The notes: generated by a model not told the origin, from the sequence alone. A DNA stretch of 64,000 nucleotides from Bradyrhizobium sp. 186 (GCF_023101685.1 NZ_CP082164.1:9703001-9767000), one strand, 5' to 3'; counted from the first letter of the stretch, positions 54,340-63,025 are shown. A program made the numbers and translations.

Positions 54340-54624
54340 ATGAAATATGTGCTGCTTGGTAATCTGAGCCCGGAGTGGGCAAGCAAGCAATCGGAGCGGA
54401 TCGGCAAGGCCAAGGCAAAGCTCGACAAGCTGGGCATCAAGATCGAGTCGATCCACTACACGCAGGGCTACTACGATTTCGTCGACATCGTCGATGCCCC
54501 GAATCAGGGGGCGATGCTCGCGTTCTCGGTCTGGTACTCGACCCAGGGTCTGGGGCGGATTCAAAGTATGCCGGCCTTCGACGCAAAGAGCTTCGAAACC
54601 GCGATCAAGGACGCAGCGGGCTAA
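54340..54624 (+). CDS. GYD-domain protein
   Basis: The 94-aa protein has KYVLLGNLSPEWASKQSERI and the family motif IHYTQGYYDFVDIVDAPNQG (GYYDFV giving the GYD name), with the C-terminal SMPAFDAKSFETAIKDAAG. GGAGG precedes ATG 54340. GYD proteins are small ferredoxin-like-fold proteins of unknown role. It stands alone, upstream of the convergent phasin gene. Confidence 0.88.
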   Translation: MKYVLLGNLSPEWASKQSERIGKAKAKLDKLGIKIESIHYTQGYYDFVDIVDAPNQGAMLAFSVWYSTQGLGRIQSMPAFDAKSFETAIKDAAG

Positions 54625-54877
54625 GCGCCGGGTGGTGGCTCACAGCTTTCCTGCCAACCACCTGTGCCACCTCGCTTGCGCGAGCTTCTCCCGACCCTCG
54701 GGATCGAAATCCGATGCTCAATCCAGCTGAAGCTACGAGCGTCTGCGGCTCGATCGGAGTTCTGATGCTTTCAAGCCGTCCGCGTCAGCGCAAAAAACGG
54801 CCCCCGGGAAACCGGAGCCTGTGCTTTCACACAGCCTGCATCAAGGCAGCTATTTGCTTCGCGTGCCGGTGCGAGAT

Positions 54878-55429
54878 CTAGCGCCCGACTTGGGTCGCCT
54901 TGGCCGCGAAGCCTTCCCATGGCTTGAAGAACTGCATCGCAAGTTCGCTGTAGAGTTCACAAATCTTCTGCGACTCAGCGACAAAGTCCGCATAAGCCCG
55001 CCTTGCGAATTCGGTCTGAACCTCGAACGCCTTGTCGAACGACCGCACGCCCATGAGCTTTTCGACAAAGGAGCTGGTCTCCTGGAAAGACTTCATGGTG
55101 TAATCCCGGTAGGCATTCGCGATCGTTTGAATGCTGATTGGACGGTTGTCCGCCGGCGCAACGGCGACGATTGAGGGGGCCTCCGTCGGTGCAATTTCGC
55201 CGATTTGGGGCACATCCGCCGGGGGTGCCCCGCTTGAGGGAAACTCCGCCGGCGCGGCCGCGTGGTTCGTGGGGGCGTCGGCTGACGCGACCATTGCGCC
55301 GACTTGATCTTCATCCCGTTGGTCGAGCTTCGCGCTCTGCTGTTGACCAGGTTTCTGGCTCCGCTGGTCCGCCTTCCGGCCGCGCTGGCGGGGCTTCCCG
55401 GTCGATTTGTCCTGGCGTTTAGTCGACAT
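54878..55429 (-). CDS. Phasin-family protein
   Basis: The 183-aa protein starts at ATG 55427-55429 after GGAG. The N-terminal 95 residues are low-complexity basic, then Ala/Pro-rich; the phasin domain follows (AYRDYTMKSFQETSSFVEKL; DKAFEVQTEFARRAYADFVA; QFFKPWEGFAAKATQVGR). Phasins coat polyhydroxyalkanoate granules. The disordered extension is longer than in standard phasins. No pha gene is adjacent. Confidence 0.88.
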   Translation of the reverse strand: MSTKRQDKSTGKPRQRGRKADQRSQKPGQQQSAKLDQRDEDQVGAMVASADAPTNHAAAPAEFPSSGAPPADVPQIGEIAPTEAPSIVAVAPADNRPISIQTIANAYRDYTMKSFQETSSFVEKLMGVRSFDKAFEVQTEFARRAYADFVAESQKICELYSELAMQFFKPWEGFAAKATQVGR

Positions 55430-55576
55430 TGTTGAACTCCGCTGGTTCCGAATCAAACCGAACGCCAATGCTCTGCCATGTTTGCGATCGAATCACGGTG
55501 CTGGTTTGCTACTTACGCGGCGTTGATGTGGTGACTGGAACTCTGAACTGCGGTCACTGAAGTGCGGGCCCGGCGA

Positions 55577-55915
55577 TCAGTCGTAAATCTCCCCTTGGTC
55601 TCCGATAACTGATGCACCCAGGGCGCGAACAGGTTCCCTGGCAAGGCGGCGGATACCGGAGGCGGGCAGATCAAAATCGGGCGGGTACCCTGAACGAGAT
55701 TCGACTGGAAGGTGACCAACGAAACACACGCAGCCACGCAGCCACTTATTCGTTTCGAAACAAACCTCAGCGTCACCGCCGGTACTGCGAACCTTGATGA
55801 TTTCACCGGTCCTCGGGTTGGCTATCTCGAAGTCTCCTTCAGCCATGCGTACATTTTGAGTCTGCTGTACGACTGCATGCCACTCGGAGAGTGGGATTGG
55901 CCGGATTTGACCCAT
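55577..55915 (-). CDS. Small conserved hypothetical protein
   Basis: The 112-aa protein reads MGQIRPIPLSEWHAVVQQTQ at the start, RMAEGDFEIANPRTGEIIKV in the middle and LGASVIGDQGEIYD at the end; this arrangement recalls short bacterial hypothetical proteins I have seen, without a known role. The start could also be the ATG at residue 24. No ribosome site is clear for either. Confidence 0.55.
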   Translation of the reverse strand: MGQIRPIPLSEWHAVVQQTQNVRMAEGDFEIANPRTGEIIKVRSTGGDAEVCFETNKWLRGCVCFVGHLPVESRSGYPPDFDLPASGIRRLAREPVRALGASVIGDQGEIYD

Positions 55916-56026
55916 CAGGAGTGCGCCGCACGACGTGAAATCCCATACGCCATGGCGGCCGCGCGGAAGGTTCAGAGGTGCTGGAGCGACGGTCTATGGG
56001 CGTTGAGCCTGCTGTGGCGTAAGGAG

Positions 56027-56083
56027 AATGGCGCACCACGGCCGATGAAGATGGGCACTATAGCTTCGCCGTGGCGCTATGAT
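56027..56083 (+). repeat. Dispersed hairpin repeat, copy 6
   Basis: A full copy, AATGGCGCACCACGGCCGAT through GCCGTGGCGCTATGAT, with an A bulge in the left arm. It lies in the 330-bp gap upstream of the DUF6883 gene (55,916-56,245), which otherwise shows nothing. Confidence 0.88.
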
Positions 56084-56245
56084 TTGCTGGCCGGAATGCC
56101 GATTCGATATCCCAACATTCGCTATCACTCTCCGGTGCGCTACGCTCGATCCGGTTCCCGGTGATGCATGAGGACAGGGCGGCTCATCGATATAGGATCC
56201 ATTGATGTCTTCGAGTGCCGTCAAGCATGAAGTCCGGGCGCCGGC

Positions 56246-56584
56246 ATGACGACACGCCTGCCACGCGGCGATGAGGCCATTCTCGATATTCGTAAGATCG
56301 CCGACTATTGCCTGAGCCCGTCGCACCCGCGGGGTAGGCACAAGGCCCGCGTATTCCGCGAGGCACTCGACATTGAGCGCAGCGATGCATCGTGGTTGCG
56401 GGACACTTTGCTTGACGCCGCACGCTCGGGCGAAGCCCTCCAGGTTGCAGCGGACGCGTGGGGGAGCCATTGGCGCCTCGACACGACGGTCAGGCGACAA
56501 AGGAAACGTGCTGTGGTAAGAACCCTCTGGATCGTGCGAACCGGCGAGAGCCTGCCGAGGTTCGTCACGTGTTGGGTATTGTGA
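56246..56584 (+). CDS. DUF6883-like protein
   Basis: The 112-aa protein has AILDIRKIADYCLSPSHPRG, RHKARVFREALDIERSDASW and AVVRTLWIVRTGESLPRFVT, the pattern of DUF6883 proteins (HPRGxHKARxF and VRTxWI motifs). Its stop overlaps the next start by 1 nt (TGATG), so both are translated together. The DUF6883/DUF4926 pairing recurs in bacteria, but the function is unknown. Confidence 0.78.
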   Translation: MTTRLPRGDEAILDIRKIADYCLSPSHPRGRHKARVFREALDIERSDASWLRDTLLDAARSGEALQVAADAWGSHWRLDTTVRRQRKRAVVRTLWIVRTGESLPRFVTCWVL

Positions 56585-56820
56585 TGAAGACGAAAAAGGA
56601 TGCAAAGCACGAAAGGCCGTCCGTTTTGGACGTGGTGGCATTGCTGGCGGACCTTCCCGCGCAGCGACTCGCCCGCGGGCAGGTGGGCACCATCGTCGAG
56701 CGGCTTGACGACAAGACTTTGCTCGTGGAGTTCAGCGACGACCAAGGTCGTGCCTACGCGGTCGCTCCATGCCCGCGGGCGGACCTGCTGGTCCTGCACT
56801 ACGTGCCGGAAGCGGCCTGA
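56584..56820 (+). CDS. DUF4926-like protein
   Basis: The 78-aa protein starts at ATG 56584 within the preceding stop: KDAKHERPSVLDVVALLADL, then PAQRLARGQVGTIVERLDDK and LLVEFSDDQGRAYAVAPCPR, the SH3-like DUF4926 fold. It is coupled to the DUF6883 gene. A toxin/antidote-like or immunity role is possible but unsupported by direct evidence. Confidence 0.8.
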   Translation: MKTKKDAKHERPSVLDVVALLADLPAQRLARGQVGTIVERLDDKTLLVEFSDDQGRAYAVAPCPRADLLVLHYVPEAA

Positions 56821-56879
56821 TCGTCGAACGGCAGCGCGCGAGCGGACCCCCACGCGAATCGTATCGTGCTCTGGCGTAT

Positions 56880-56936
56880 AATGGCGCACCACGGCCGATG
56901 AAGATGGGCACTATTGCTTCGCCGTGGCGCTATGAT
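56880..56936 (+). repeat. Dispersed hairpin repeat, copy 7
   Basis: A full copy 59 bp after the DUF4926 stop, followed by GATGC, 12 nt, ACGCGCTCCAACCG as after copies 3 and 5, and further on by GGGCCGCAGTCTTTCG, which is similar to GGGCGGCTGTCTTCCCG after copy 3. The region 56,821-57,110 holds no gene. Confidence 0.9.
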
Positions 56937-57110
56937 GCTATAGTCGATTACGCGCTCCAACCGACTAACCCGCGATGGCCTGCGCTCTTGCGCTACGTCT
57001 CATGGGCCGCAGTCTTTCGAGTTTCGCAGGGTTGTCCGGCTACCCTTCGATAGCGGCCCTCTCGATTAATCCCGGGGGCGACGTGATGGCACATTTGCGG
57101 ACATGGCCCG

Positions 57111-58091
57111 CTATTCGATCACCTCGTCTGCGCGAGCGACCAGCACCGCTGGAATTTCGAGCCCAAGTGCCTTTGAGGTCTTGAGATTTATTACCAACTC
57201 AAACTTTATAGGTTGCTCGACCGGGATGTCGGCGGGCTTCGCGCCCCCTATGATTTTTGCTACGTAACCGGCCGACCGGCGGTACATATCCGGAAAGCTC
57301 GGACCATACGATAGCAGCCCTCCCTCTCTGACGAAGGCGGCACCATACCAAATCGACGGCAATCGATAGTGTCCCGCCAACTCGATCAGTCGCTTGCGAT
57401 TATAATTCAGGAACGGAGACGCCATAGTTACAAGCGCATCCGCGCCTTGTTCCTTCGCGCGCGCGAATGCACCGTCAAATTCGCCGGGATCAGCGGCCTG
57501 GACGATCAGTGGTTCAACCTTGAGCGCACGCGCAGTCGCCTGTACTTCAGCCACTCCGGCCTGCCCTAACTTCGGATCATGCAGGACCATGATCCTTGTG
57601 GTTGCTGGTACTGCCTCCTTCAGCACTTCCACGCGTTTGGCTTCCAAATCTGTGCCAGACATCGCCAAACCGGTGACATTACCGCCGGGGCGGCTGAGGC
57701 TGTTAACAACTCCCGTCCCAATCGGATCACTGATGACCGCAAATACAATGGGCGTTTTGGTTCCGGTGGCCATGAGCGCAAGTGTCGCCTCTGAGCCAGC
57801 AGTGACGATGACATTGAGATCGCGCTGTCCGAGAACTGCTGCCAGTTCTTGGATGCGTTTTGGATTGCCTTCGGCCCACAGATAATCAACCTCGATGGCT
57901 TTGCCCTCTATAAGGCCATTCTCGCGCAGACCTTGTTTGAACCCTTCGATCTGCCGAGGATCGAAGGCCGACGGGCTTCCAACACCCAAGTAGGCGATGC
58001 GGGCGAAGTGGTCGTTCTTCGATTGAGCGCACGCTGAGAAAGGCAACGCTGCGGCGCTACCAAGTCCGGCTATGAAATCGCGTCGTCTCAT
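57111..58091 (-). CDS. ABC transporter substrate-binding protein (ABC_sub_bind, orphan)
   Basis: The 326-aa protein has a signal region MRRRDFIAGLGSAAALPFSA with a possible lipoprotein or Tat character (RRRDF; Ala-Cys near residue 21), then the ABC_sub_bind fold (ARIAYLGVGSPSAFDPRQIE; VFAVISDPIGTGVVNSLSRP; GGNVTGLAMSGTDLEAKRVE; VEQPIKFELVINLKTSKALG). Such orphan binding proteins are numerous in Bradyrhizobium-type genomes and bind varied small molecules. No permease or ATPase genes are adjacent. Confidence 0.9.
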   Translation of the reverse strand: MRRRDFIAGLGSAAALPFSACAQSKNDHFARIAYLGVGSPSAFDPRQIEGFKQGLRENGLIEGKAIEVDYLWAEGNPKRIQELAAVLGQRDLNVIVTAGSEATLALMATGTKTPIVFAVISDPIGTGVVNSLSRPGGNVTGLAMSGTDLEAKRVEVLKEAVPATTRIMVLHDPKLGQAGVAEVQATARALKVEPLIVQAADPGEFDGAFARAKEQGADALVTMASPFLNYNRKRLIELAGHYRLPSIWYGAAFVREGGLLSYGPSFPDMYRRSAGYVAKIIGGAKPADIPVEQPIKFELVINLKTSKALGLEIPAVLVARADEVIE

Positions 58092-58710
58092 GTAGCCCCG
58101 ATGAAAAACGACTCGCGGAATGCCTAGCTATCGCAGCCCAGGTGCTGGGGCAACTATCCATCTGGCGCTGACAAGGTCCGATGTCTGAAATGGGTCATTC
58201 GCGTCGATATTGCCATGTCCGCTCTTGCGTCCGCTATCCACCACACCGGACATTACCACGGCGGGAATGAGAGCGCCGACTAAAGTCTGGGATTGACGGC
58301 AAGATAAAAGCGGCTCGCCGCTGCGGGCCACTTGGGGTCGTAAGTATTTGTCTGCACATTAGTTTTGATGGCACTCCAACGGCACTGTGCAAAACGCCCT
58401 AGTGCCGCTTCGAGAAAAGAGACATTTGGAATCAATGCCCCGAGCGCCATCGTTCGTAGCATGGCGTGTTGCCGCGCGTGCTCGGCAGGATGTCCCGCCA
58501 TGGTCGCATGGAAGCCGCTGCCGGACCAACGGAACGCCGTCAAGGCTCGCGTTGCGCGCGACCGGCTCCGCCGGTTTGCGGCCTTGACTGCGCTCCGCTG
58601 GACCGGCTTTTTGCTGCCATGCGATCGTGTCTTGCTGTGCGCGATTGCGCTCAAGCTGCAGAGGAAGTGCAGTGTCGCAGCGCTGTAGCGTGACGTGGCG
58701 TTGACTTCGG
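58092..58710. other. 619 bp without a recognised gene
   Basis: Open frames here are Arg/Ser-rich and unlike proteins. The sequence between 58,170 and 58,260 (TGGGTCATTCGCGTCG; ACACCGGACATTA) looks like decayed intergenic sequence. The left boundary of the recombinase-bearing island may lie here, but no clear attachment repeat was seen. Confidence 0.5.
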
Positions 58711-58986
58711 TTGTTCTGTGGATCGACCACGCTTGCCACAGTGGCGCCATGGCTGGCCTCTCAAGATTCGCGGCGACTGCGTGCGCCGGCCGACGCGCAA
58801 TGCGACGATCTCTACGACTACGCAAAGACGCTCGCTCGTCACGGCCGACGACGGGCGAGGCGCGATCGGACGACATTGACGGCGACGGATGACTGGCCGG
58901 AAGACGTGCCGATGACGGAAGCCGAGATCGCCGTGTTCGAGGCGTGGTTTGGCGAGTTGTTCGACGAGCTATTTGGAGACGGCTGA
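58711..58986 (+). CDS. Small acidic-tailed protein upstream of the recombinase
   Basis: An open frame of 91 aa ends DDWPEDVPMTEAEIAVFEAW FGELFDELFGDG, an acidic, helical-looking tail, while the N-terminal half is basic (LARHGRRRARRDRTTLTA). The stop is 13 nt before the recombinase ATG. The true start may be further inside (GTG 58906 or ATG 58912). A helper or regulatory peptide for the recombinase is possible; the family is not recognised. Confidence 0.45.
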   Translation: MFCGSTTLATVAPWLASQDSRRLRAPADAQCDDLYDYAKTLARHGRRRARRDRTTLTATDDWPEDVPMTEAEIAVFEAWFGELFDELFGDG

Positions 58987-58999
58987 GGAGGACGTCACC

Positions 59000-60649
59000 A
59001 TGGCAGCGGCGGTTCGTGCGGCGCTCTACCTGCGGGTCTCGACGGGGCGGCAGGCCGACAGCGATCTCTCCATCCCGGACCAGCGCCGCCAGGCGAAGGC
59101 CTACTGTGCGTCGCGCGGCTGGGATATCGTCGCCGACTACGTCGAGCCCGGCGCGTCCGCGACGGACCACCGGAGGCCCGAATTCCAACGCATGATCGAC
59201 GCCGCGACCACCAAGCCGCCGGCGTTCGAGGTGATCCTGGTCCACAGCTTCAGCCGCTTCTTCCGCGATCAATTCCAGCTTGAGTTTTATGTCCGCCGGC
59301 TTGCCAAGAACGGCGTGCGTCTGGTCTCGATCACGCAGGAACTCGGCGACGATCCGATGAGCAACATGATCCGCCAGATCATGGCGCTGTTCGACGAATA
59401 CCAATCCAAGGAGAATGCCAAGCACACGCTGCGGGCGATGAAGGAGAATGCACGCCAAGGCTTCTGGAATGGCGCGCTGCCGCCGATCGGCTACCGCATC
59501 GTTGAAGCCGCAGAACAGCGCGGCGACCGCACCAAGAAGACGCTGGAGATCGACCCCATTCAGGCCGAAACTGTGCGGCTGATCTTCCGGCTGGCGCGCG
59601 AGGGAAACGGCTCCTCGGGGCCGATGGGCGTCAAATCGATCGCCAAACATCTGAATGAATCTGGCATGCGCACGCGCGACGGCGGACGCTGGGGTGTCGA
59701 TGCCGTGCACAAGATGCTCACGCGAACGACGTATATCGGCCGCCACCGCTTCAACACCAAGTATTGGAAAACGCGCGAGCGCAAACCAGAGGCCGAGGTC
59801 GTCGAGATGGCCGTGCCGCCGATCATCGACGTCGCCGAGTTCGAGGCAGTGCAGACTCTGCTCAAGACGCGGAGCCCAGCACTGACCGCTCCGCGCGTTG
59901 TGAGCGGTCCCACCCTCCTTACCGGTATCTGCTTTTGCGCCTCGTGCGGCGGAGCAATGACGCTGAGGACCGGGAAGAGCGGGAGATACAGGTATTACAC
60001 TTGCTGCACCAAGGCCCGGCAGGGTGAGACCGGCTGCAAGGGTCGCACCGTTCCTATGGAAAAGCTCGACAGCGTCGTTGCCGAGCACATCGAGCAGCGG
60101 CTGTTGCAGCCCAAGCGTCTCGAGCAAATCCTGTCGGCCATCCTCCATTGCCGGAAAGAGCGAGCCGAGCGACGAACGGCGCATATTGCCGAATTGCGCA
60201 AGCGAGGGTCTGAGTCGGAAGCCAAGCTCAAGCGCCTCTACGACGCTATCGAAAACGGAATCGCCGATGTGTCCGATCCGATGCTCAAGCAGCGCGTGAC
60301 CGAGCTGAAGTCCATTCGCGATCAGGCCCGCGCCGATGCAGAGCGGACCGAGGGTGCGCTGGATCGGTCTGGGCCGAGCATCACACCCCAGGCACTCAAA
60401 ACCTTCGCCAGGCAGGCCCGCAGGCGCACGCGGACCGAGAGCGGCGGCTACCGTCGCGATCACCTGCGCGCGCTGGCCCAGCGCATCGAAGTCGACGCAA
60501 AAGAGGTTCGCATCATGGGGTCGAAAAACGTGCTGCTGCGCACCCTCGTCGCCGCTGAAAGCGCAAAAACGGTAGGTTTTGGAGTGCCCAGTTTTGTACC
60601 GAAGTGGCGCGCCCGGAACGAGGCGACCGATGCACAGCTTCTGCATTGA
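59000..60649 (+). CDS. Large serine recombinase
   Basis: The 549-aa protein starts at ATG 59000 after GGAGG. The catalytic domain has Ser in AALYLRVSTGRQADSDLSIP (about residue 14) and FEVILVHSFSRFFRDQFQLE; a Recombinase domain follows (GFWNGALPPIGYRIVEAAEQ; DAVHKMLTRTTYIGRHRFNT), then a zinc ribbon (CFCASCGGAMTLRT, later CC and C) and a coiled coil (about 390-450). Such enzymes integrate and excise phages or integrative elements, supporting a mobile island. Confidence 0.93.
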   Translation: MAAAVRAALYLRVSTGRQADSDLSIPDQRRQAKAYCASRGWDIVADYVEPGASATDHRRPEFQRMIDAATTKPPAFEVILVHSFSRFFRDQFQLEFYVRRLAKNGVRLVSITQELGDDPMSNMIRQIMALFDEYQSKENAKHTLRAMKENARQGFWNGALPPIGYRIVEAAEQRGDRTKKTLEIDPIQAETVRLIFRLAREGNGSSGPMGVKSIAKHLNESGMRTRDGGRWGVDAVHKMLTRTTYIGRHRFNTKYWKTRERKPEAEVVEMAVPPIIDVAEFEAVQTLLKTRSPALTAPRVVSGPTLLTGICFCASCGGAMTLRTGKSGRYRYYTCCTKARQGETGCKGRTVPMEKLDSVVAEHIEQRLLQPKRLEQILSAILHCRKERAERRTAHIAELRKRGSESEAKLKRLYDAIENGIADVSDPMLKQRVTELKSIRDQARADAERTEGALDRSGPSITPQALKTFARQARRRTRTESGGYRRDHLRALAQRIEVDAKEVRIMGSKNVLLRTLVAAESAKTVGFGVPSFVPKWRARNEATDAQLLH

Positions 60650-60725
60650 AAAACAAGCACAAATCAGCGTCGCTGCCGTGCCGCTCGTACCACCTTCTGT
60701 GACCACCCACAAGCTCGAAGCGTCA

Positions 60726-61484
60726 TCATCCGGTCTGAGGTTCGCCCTCCGTAGGGGGCGTCTTGGCCAAGGCCTTCTCCGCAGCGATAGCTCCAATCTG
60801 CTTTAGGCGCTGCTCTCGCCTATGCCGCGCTTCATACCATTCTTCGAAAAGCATTTCCGTCAACTCAATCAGCCGCTGAGCCTCGTCCGGGTCAACGTCA
60901 ATGATTGTGTTGATGTCCTTCTCCATGTGAGCCCCAATGTTCCCGATCCCTCGTACGTGATCGATTGCATCAACGCTATCGTGTTGAACGCCTCGTGGTG
61001 CGTCACCTTCGTCAACACGCTTCCGAAGCTCCTTGATTTCATCAATCAACCTGCCCTTCTTGATGCCGCAGAAATCTCGGATCATCCCTTGAAGGCAGCG
61101 TCGAATTATGGTCGCGGATGCTTTGGGGCTGAGGTCTCGAATTGCACAGGCCTCGGCGTAATCTACCCGGAGGGGCTCTGGCACGCACGCAGGCTGAGGC
61201 TTTGCGGCAGACGCCGGCATCAAGTTCCACCGCTTAACGGGCATGCGCATCTGCTTGCGTCCGCCGACTACCGAATTTGCGGCCACTACTGAGCTGAGCC
61301 CGGCGATAAGGGTGAGTTGCTTACATTGATCGTTTGCACAAACCACTGCCGTAACTCTGATTTGCGGCGAAACTAACTGGGAGCCCTGAACGTTCAAGTC
61401 AGTGCCGGCATCGTGAATGCGTTCGTAAGATATGACTTGCGCATGGCGACAGTACGGACAAGTCCAGTTCGAACCAACTTCCAC
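60726..61484 (-). CDS. DUF4145-like protein with N-terminal zinc ribbon
   Basis: The 252-aa protein has a GTG start at 61484 with GGAGG 8 nt upstream. The N-terminus SNWTCPYCRHAQVIS and later VVCANDQCKQLTLI give two CxxC/CxxxxC metal pairs. The C-terminal half (LSPKASATIIRRCLQGMIRD; DAIDHVRGIGNIGAHMEKDI) matches DUF4145, a HEPN-type fold with R-x6-H. DUF4145 often accompanies restriction or other defence genes. It is the last gene of a leftward three-gene cluster. Confidence 0.82.
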   Translation of the reverse strand: MEVGSNWTCPYCRHAQVISYERIHDAGTDLNVQGSQLVSPQIRVTAVVCANDQCKQLTLIAGLSSVVAANSVVGGRKQMRMPVKRWNLMPASAAKPQPACVPEPLRVDYAEACAIRDLSPKASATIIRRCLQGMIRDFCGIKKGRLIDEIKELRKRVDEGDAPRGVQHDSVDAIDHVRGIGNIGAHMEKDINTIIDVDPDEAQRLIELTEMLFEEWYEARHRREQRLKQIGAIAAEKALAKTPPTEGEPQTG

Positions 61485-61561
61485 CTTAGGTGCCTCCAGT
61501 AGTGCGGCAAGCGAGCTTCACAACGCTCCGGCGTTACGTCCCTGTTTCGTCGCTACGGCAT

Positions 61562-61777
61562 TCACACCTGTCCACCGCGCAACGGCACTGCGTCATCGAT
61601 AGTGCCGACACCTCTGCACGTTTGGCAAACACCATTATCGGAGACGTTCTTGTTCTGGCTGCTGCATACGGGGCAATCTATCCAATCCTTCTTGCCTTCA
61701 TGAAAGATTTCCATTCGGCCGTCACAGGCTACGCACAGGCATTTTCCTTTGCATACGGGGCACAAAACGATGGTCAT
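61562..61777 (-). CDS. Small DnaJ-type zinc-finger protein (71 aa)
   Basis: Seventy-one residues with GGAAGG upstream: TIVLCPVCKGKCLCVACDGR, then DWIDCPVCSSQNKNVSDNGV and CQTCRGVGTIDDAVP. Four CxxC-like pairs and the CxxCxGxGxI ending resemble the DnaJ cysteine-rich domain. It lies 30 nt after the 405-aa gene and 77 nt before the DUF4145 gene, so probably co-transcribed. It may be a chaperone-like or RNA-binding small protein. Confidence 0.72.
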   Translation of the reverse strand: MTIVLCPVCKGKCLCVACDGRMEIFHEGKKDWIDCPVCSSQNKNVSDNGVCQTCRGVGTIDDAVPLRGGQV

Positions 61778-61807
61778 GTCTGCCTTCCGAGGATGTCATC
61801 CGCCATT

Positions 61808-63025
61808 TTACGAAGCGGTCATATCTTGGGGAGAATTGATAGCAGCAACGAACGCTTCCATGGGCTCTAAGGAAGGTGTGGCAAACGAAACTGGAAGCGT
61901 CACGATAGGGGGCGGACCGAACCTCATCCGGTCGTGGTCAATCAACCCACGGCCGCTCATCTTGAACCGCTCCTTGATCTTTGGATGGCTGTTCGCCCAA
62001 TTCACAAGCACTGCCAAACTGTCTGGCCTGAACAAGGCGTCCAACTCACGGACATCGTCAATGGAAGCTCGGATGGTTTCGAGAAAGGCGTTCAACCGAC
62101 GAAAAACGCCTTTGAATGTGTGAGCAAACGTATGCCTCCGCTCTCGGTGCAGTGTATCTTTCCGCCCTTCGTAAGCCGCTGCATTGAGCGTTGCTCCGTT
62201 GATTTCCGAGACAAGGCCTTCAAAGCCAGCGAGTACGTCTGCAAGCCGTTGATGCGGCAGGGGGTCATCGGAGAAAAAATTGGCTGCACGCACCGTCATG
62301 ACCGGCTTGGGGATGACCTTGAACATCGGTAGCTGGGGAGGTTGCGGTGCCCTATCGCCATGATGGCGTTTGCGGTACTTGCGTTCCGCTGGCGTGAGTT
62401 CATCCCACTCCTTCTTCTCACGCTCATACCGTTCGACAGCTCGGTTCTCGCTCTCGAAGTCCCGCAACCGCTCATCGACACTGAGGACACCCTTGTCCCT
62501 CAGGAGTGCCACCGCGACCGCACCGAACAGCCTTGGCAACTGGCCTCGGAATGCGCTCTTAGTGTCCCTGTAGGTCCGCACAGCAGAGCAACACTGAAGC
62601 TCCGCAAGCCACTCAAGGAAACTGGGGAGAACCGCTTGTAGGTTGCGCCAGCGGCGAAGGTTGGAGGCGTAGTCGCGAGCTTCGTCATAGTCGCTTCGTA
62701 GGATTTCGAAGTCGGCACCATAGAGCTTGTCCCCGCACTCGTGGCCGACCAAGAAGCGTTGACCCTCAGTTGTCCTGATGACATATCCGGCGAGATGATT
62801 GTGGTAGCGACAATGCACGCACCGAAGCCGCTCCCGCTTGGCGCCTCGGAAGTCGTACCAAAGCTCAACGAACGGCAGTTCGTCGGTGGCAGGTACGTCC
62901 TCGGTCAGCCCCTTCAAACTCTCTGGGTCATTGGTGGTAAAGGCAGTACGGAGAAGTTGCTCCTCCGTTAGGGTACTCCAGTAGCTCGCGCCGACCTTAC
63001 GGGACGGCTTCGATTGCACGTTCAT
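61808..63025 (-). CDS. Uncharacterised 405-aa protein with a C2HC-type metal motif
   Basis: The start is ATG 63023-63025 after GGAGAAAGC. The N-terminal part has RLRCVHCRYHNHLAGYVIRT and QRFLVGHECGDKLYG, with Cys69, Cys72, His95 and Cys97 likely to bind zinc. The middle is charged and helical (YASNLRRWRNLQAVLPSFLE; REKKEWDELTPAERKYRKRH). No known family is recognised. It is the first gene of the three-gene cluster between two serine recombinases. Confidence 0.75.
   Translation of the reverse strand: MNVQSKPSRKVGASYWSTLTEEQLLRTAFTTNDPESLKGLTEDVPATDELPFVELWYDFRGAKRERLRCVHCRYHNHLAGYVIRTTEGQRFLVGHECGDKLYGADFEILRSDYDEARDYASNLRRWRNLQAVLPSFLEWLAELQCCSAVRTYRDTKSAFRGQLPRLFGAVAVALLRDKGVLSVDERLRDFESENRAVERYEREKKEWDELTPAERKYRKRHHGDRAPQPPQLPMFKVIPKPVMTVRAANFFSDDPLPHQRLADVLAGFEGLVSEINGATLNAAAYEGRKDTLHRERRHTFAHTFKGVFRRLNAFLETIRASIDDVRELDALFRPDSLAVLVNWANSHPKIKERFKMSGRGLIDHDRMRFGPPPIVTLPVSFATPSLEPMEAFVAAINSPQDMTAS

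Noticed and set aside
56880..57053. Conserved peptide RPMKMGTIASPWRYD in several short frames
   Set aside because: It is the translation of the dispersed hairpin repeat, in the middle of unrelated frames without starts; conservation is at DNA/RNA level.
58280..60796. Very long minus-strand open frame opposite the large recombinase
   Set aside because: Its sequence mirrors the recombinase codons; the opposite strand has catalytic motifs and a good ribosome site.
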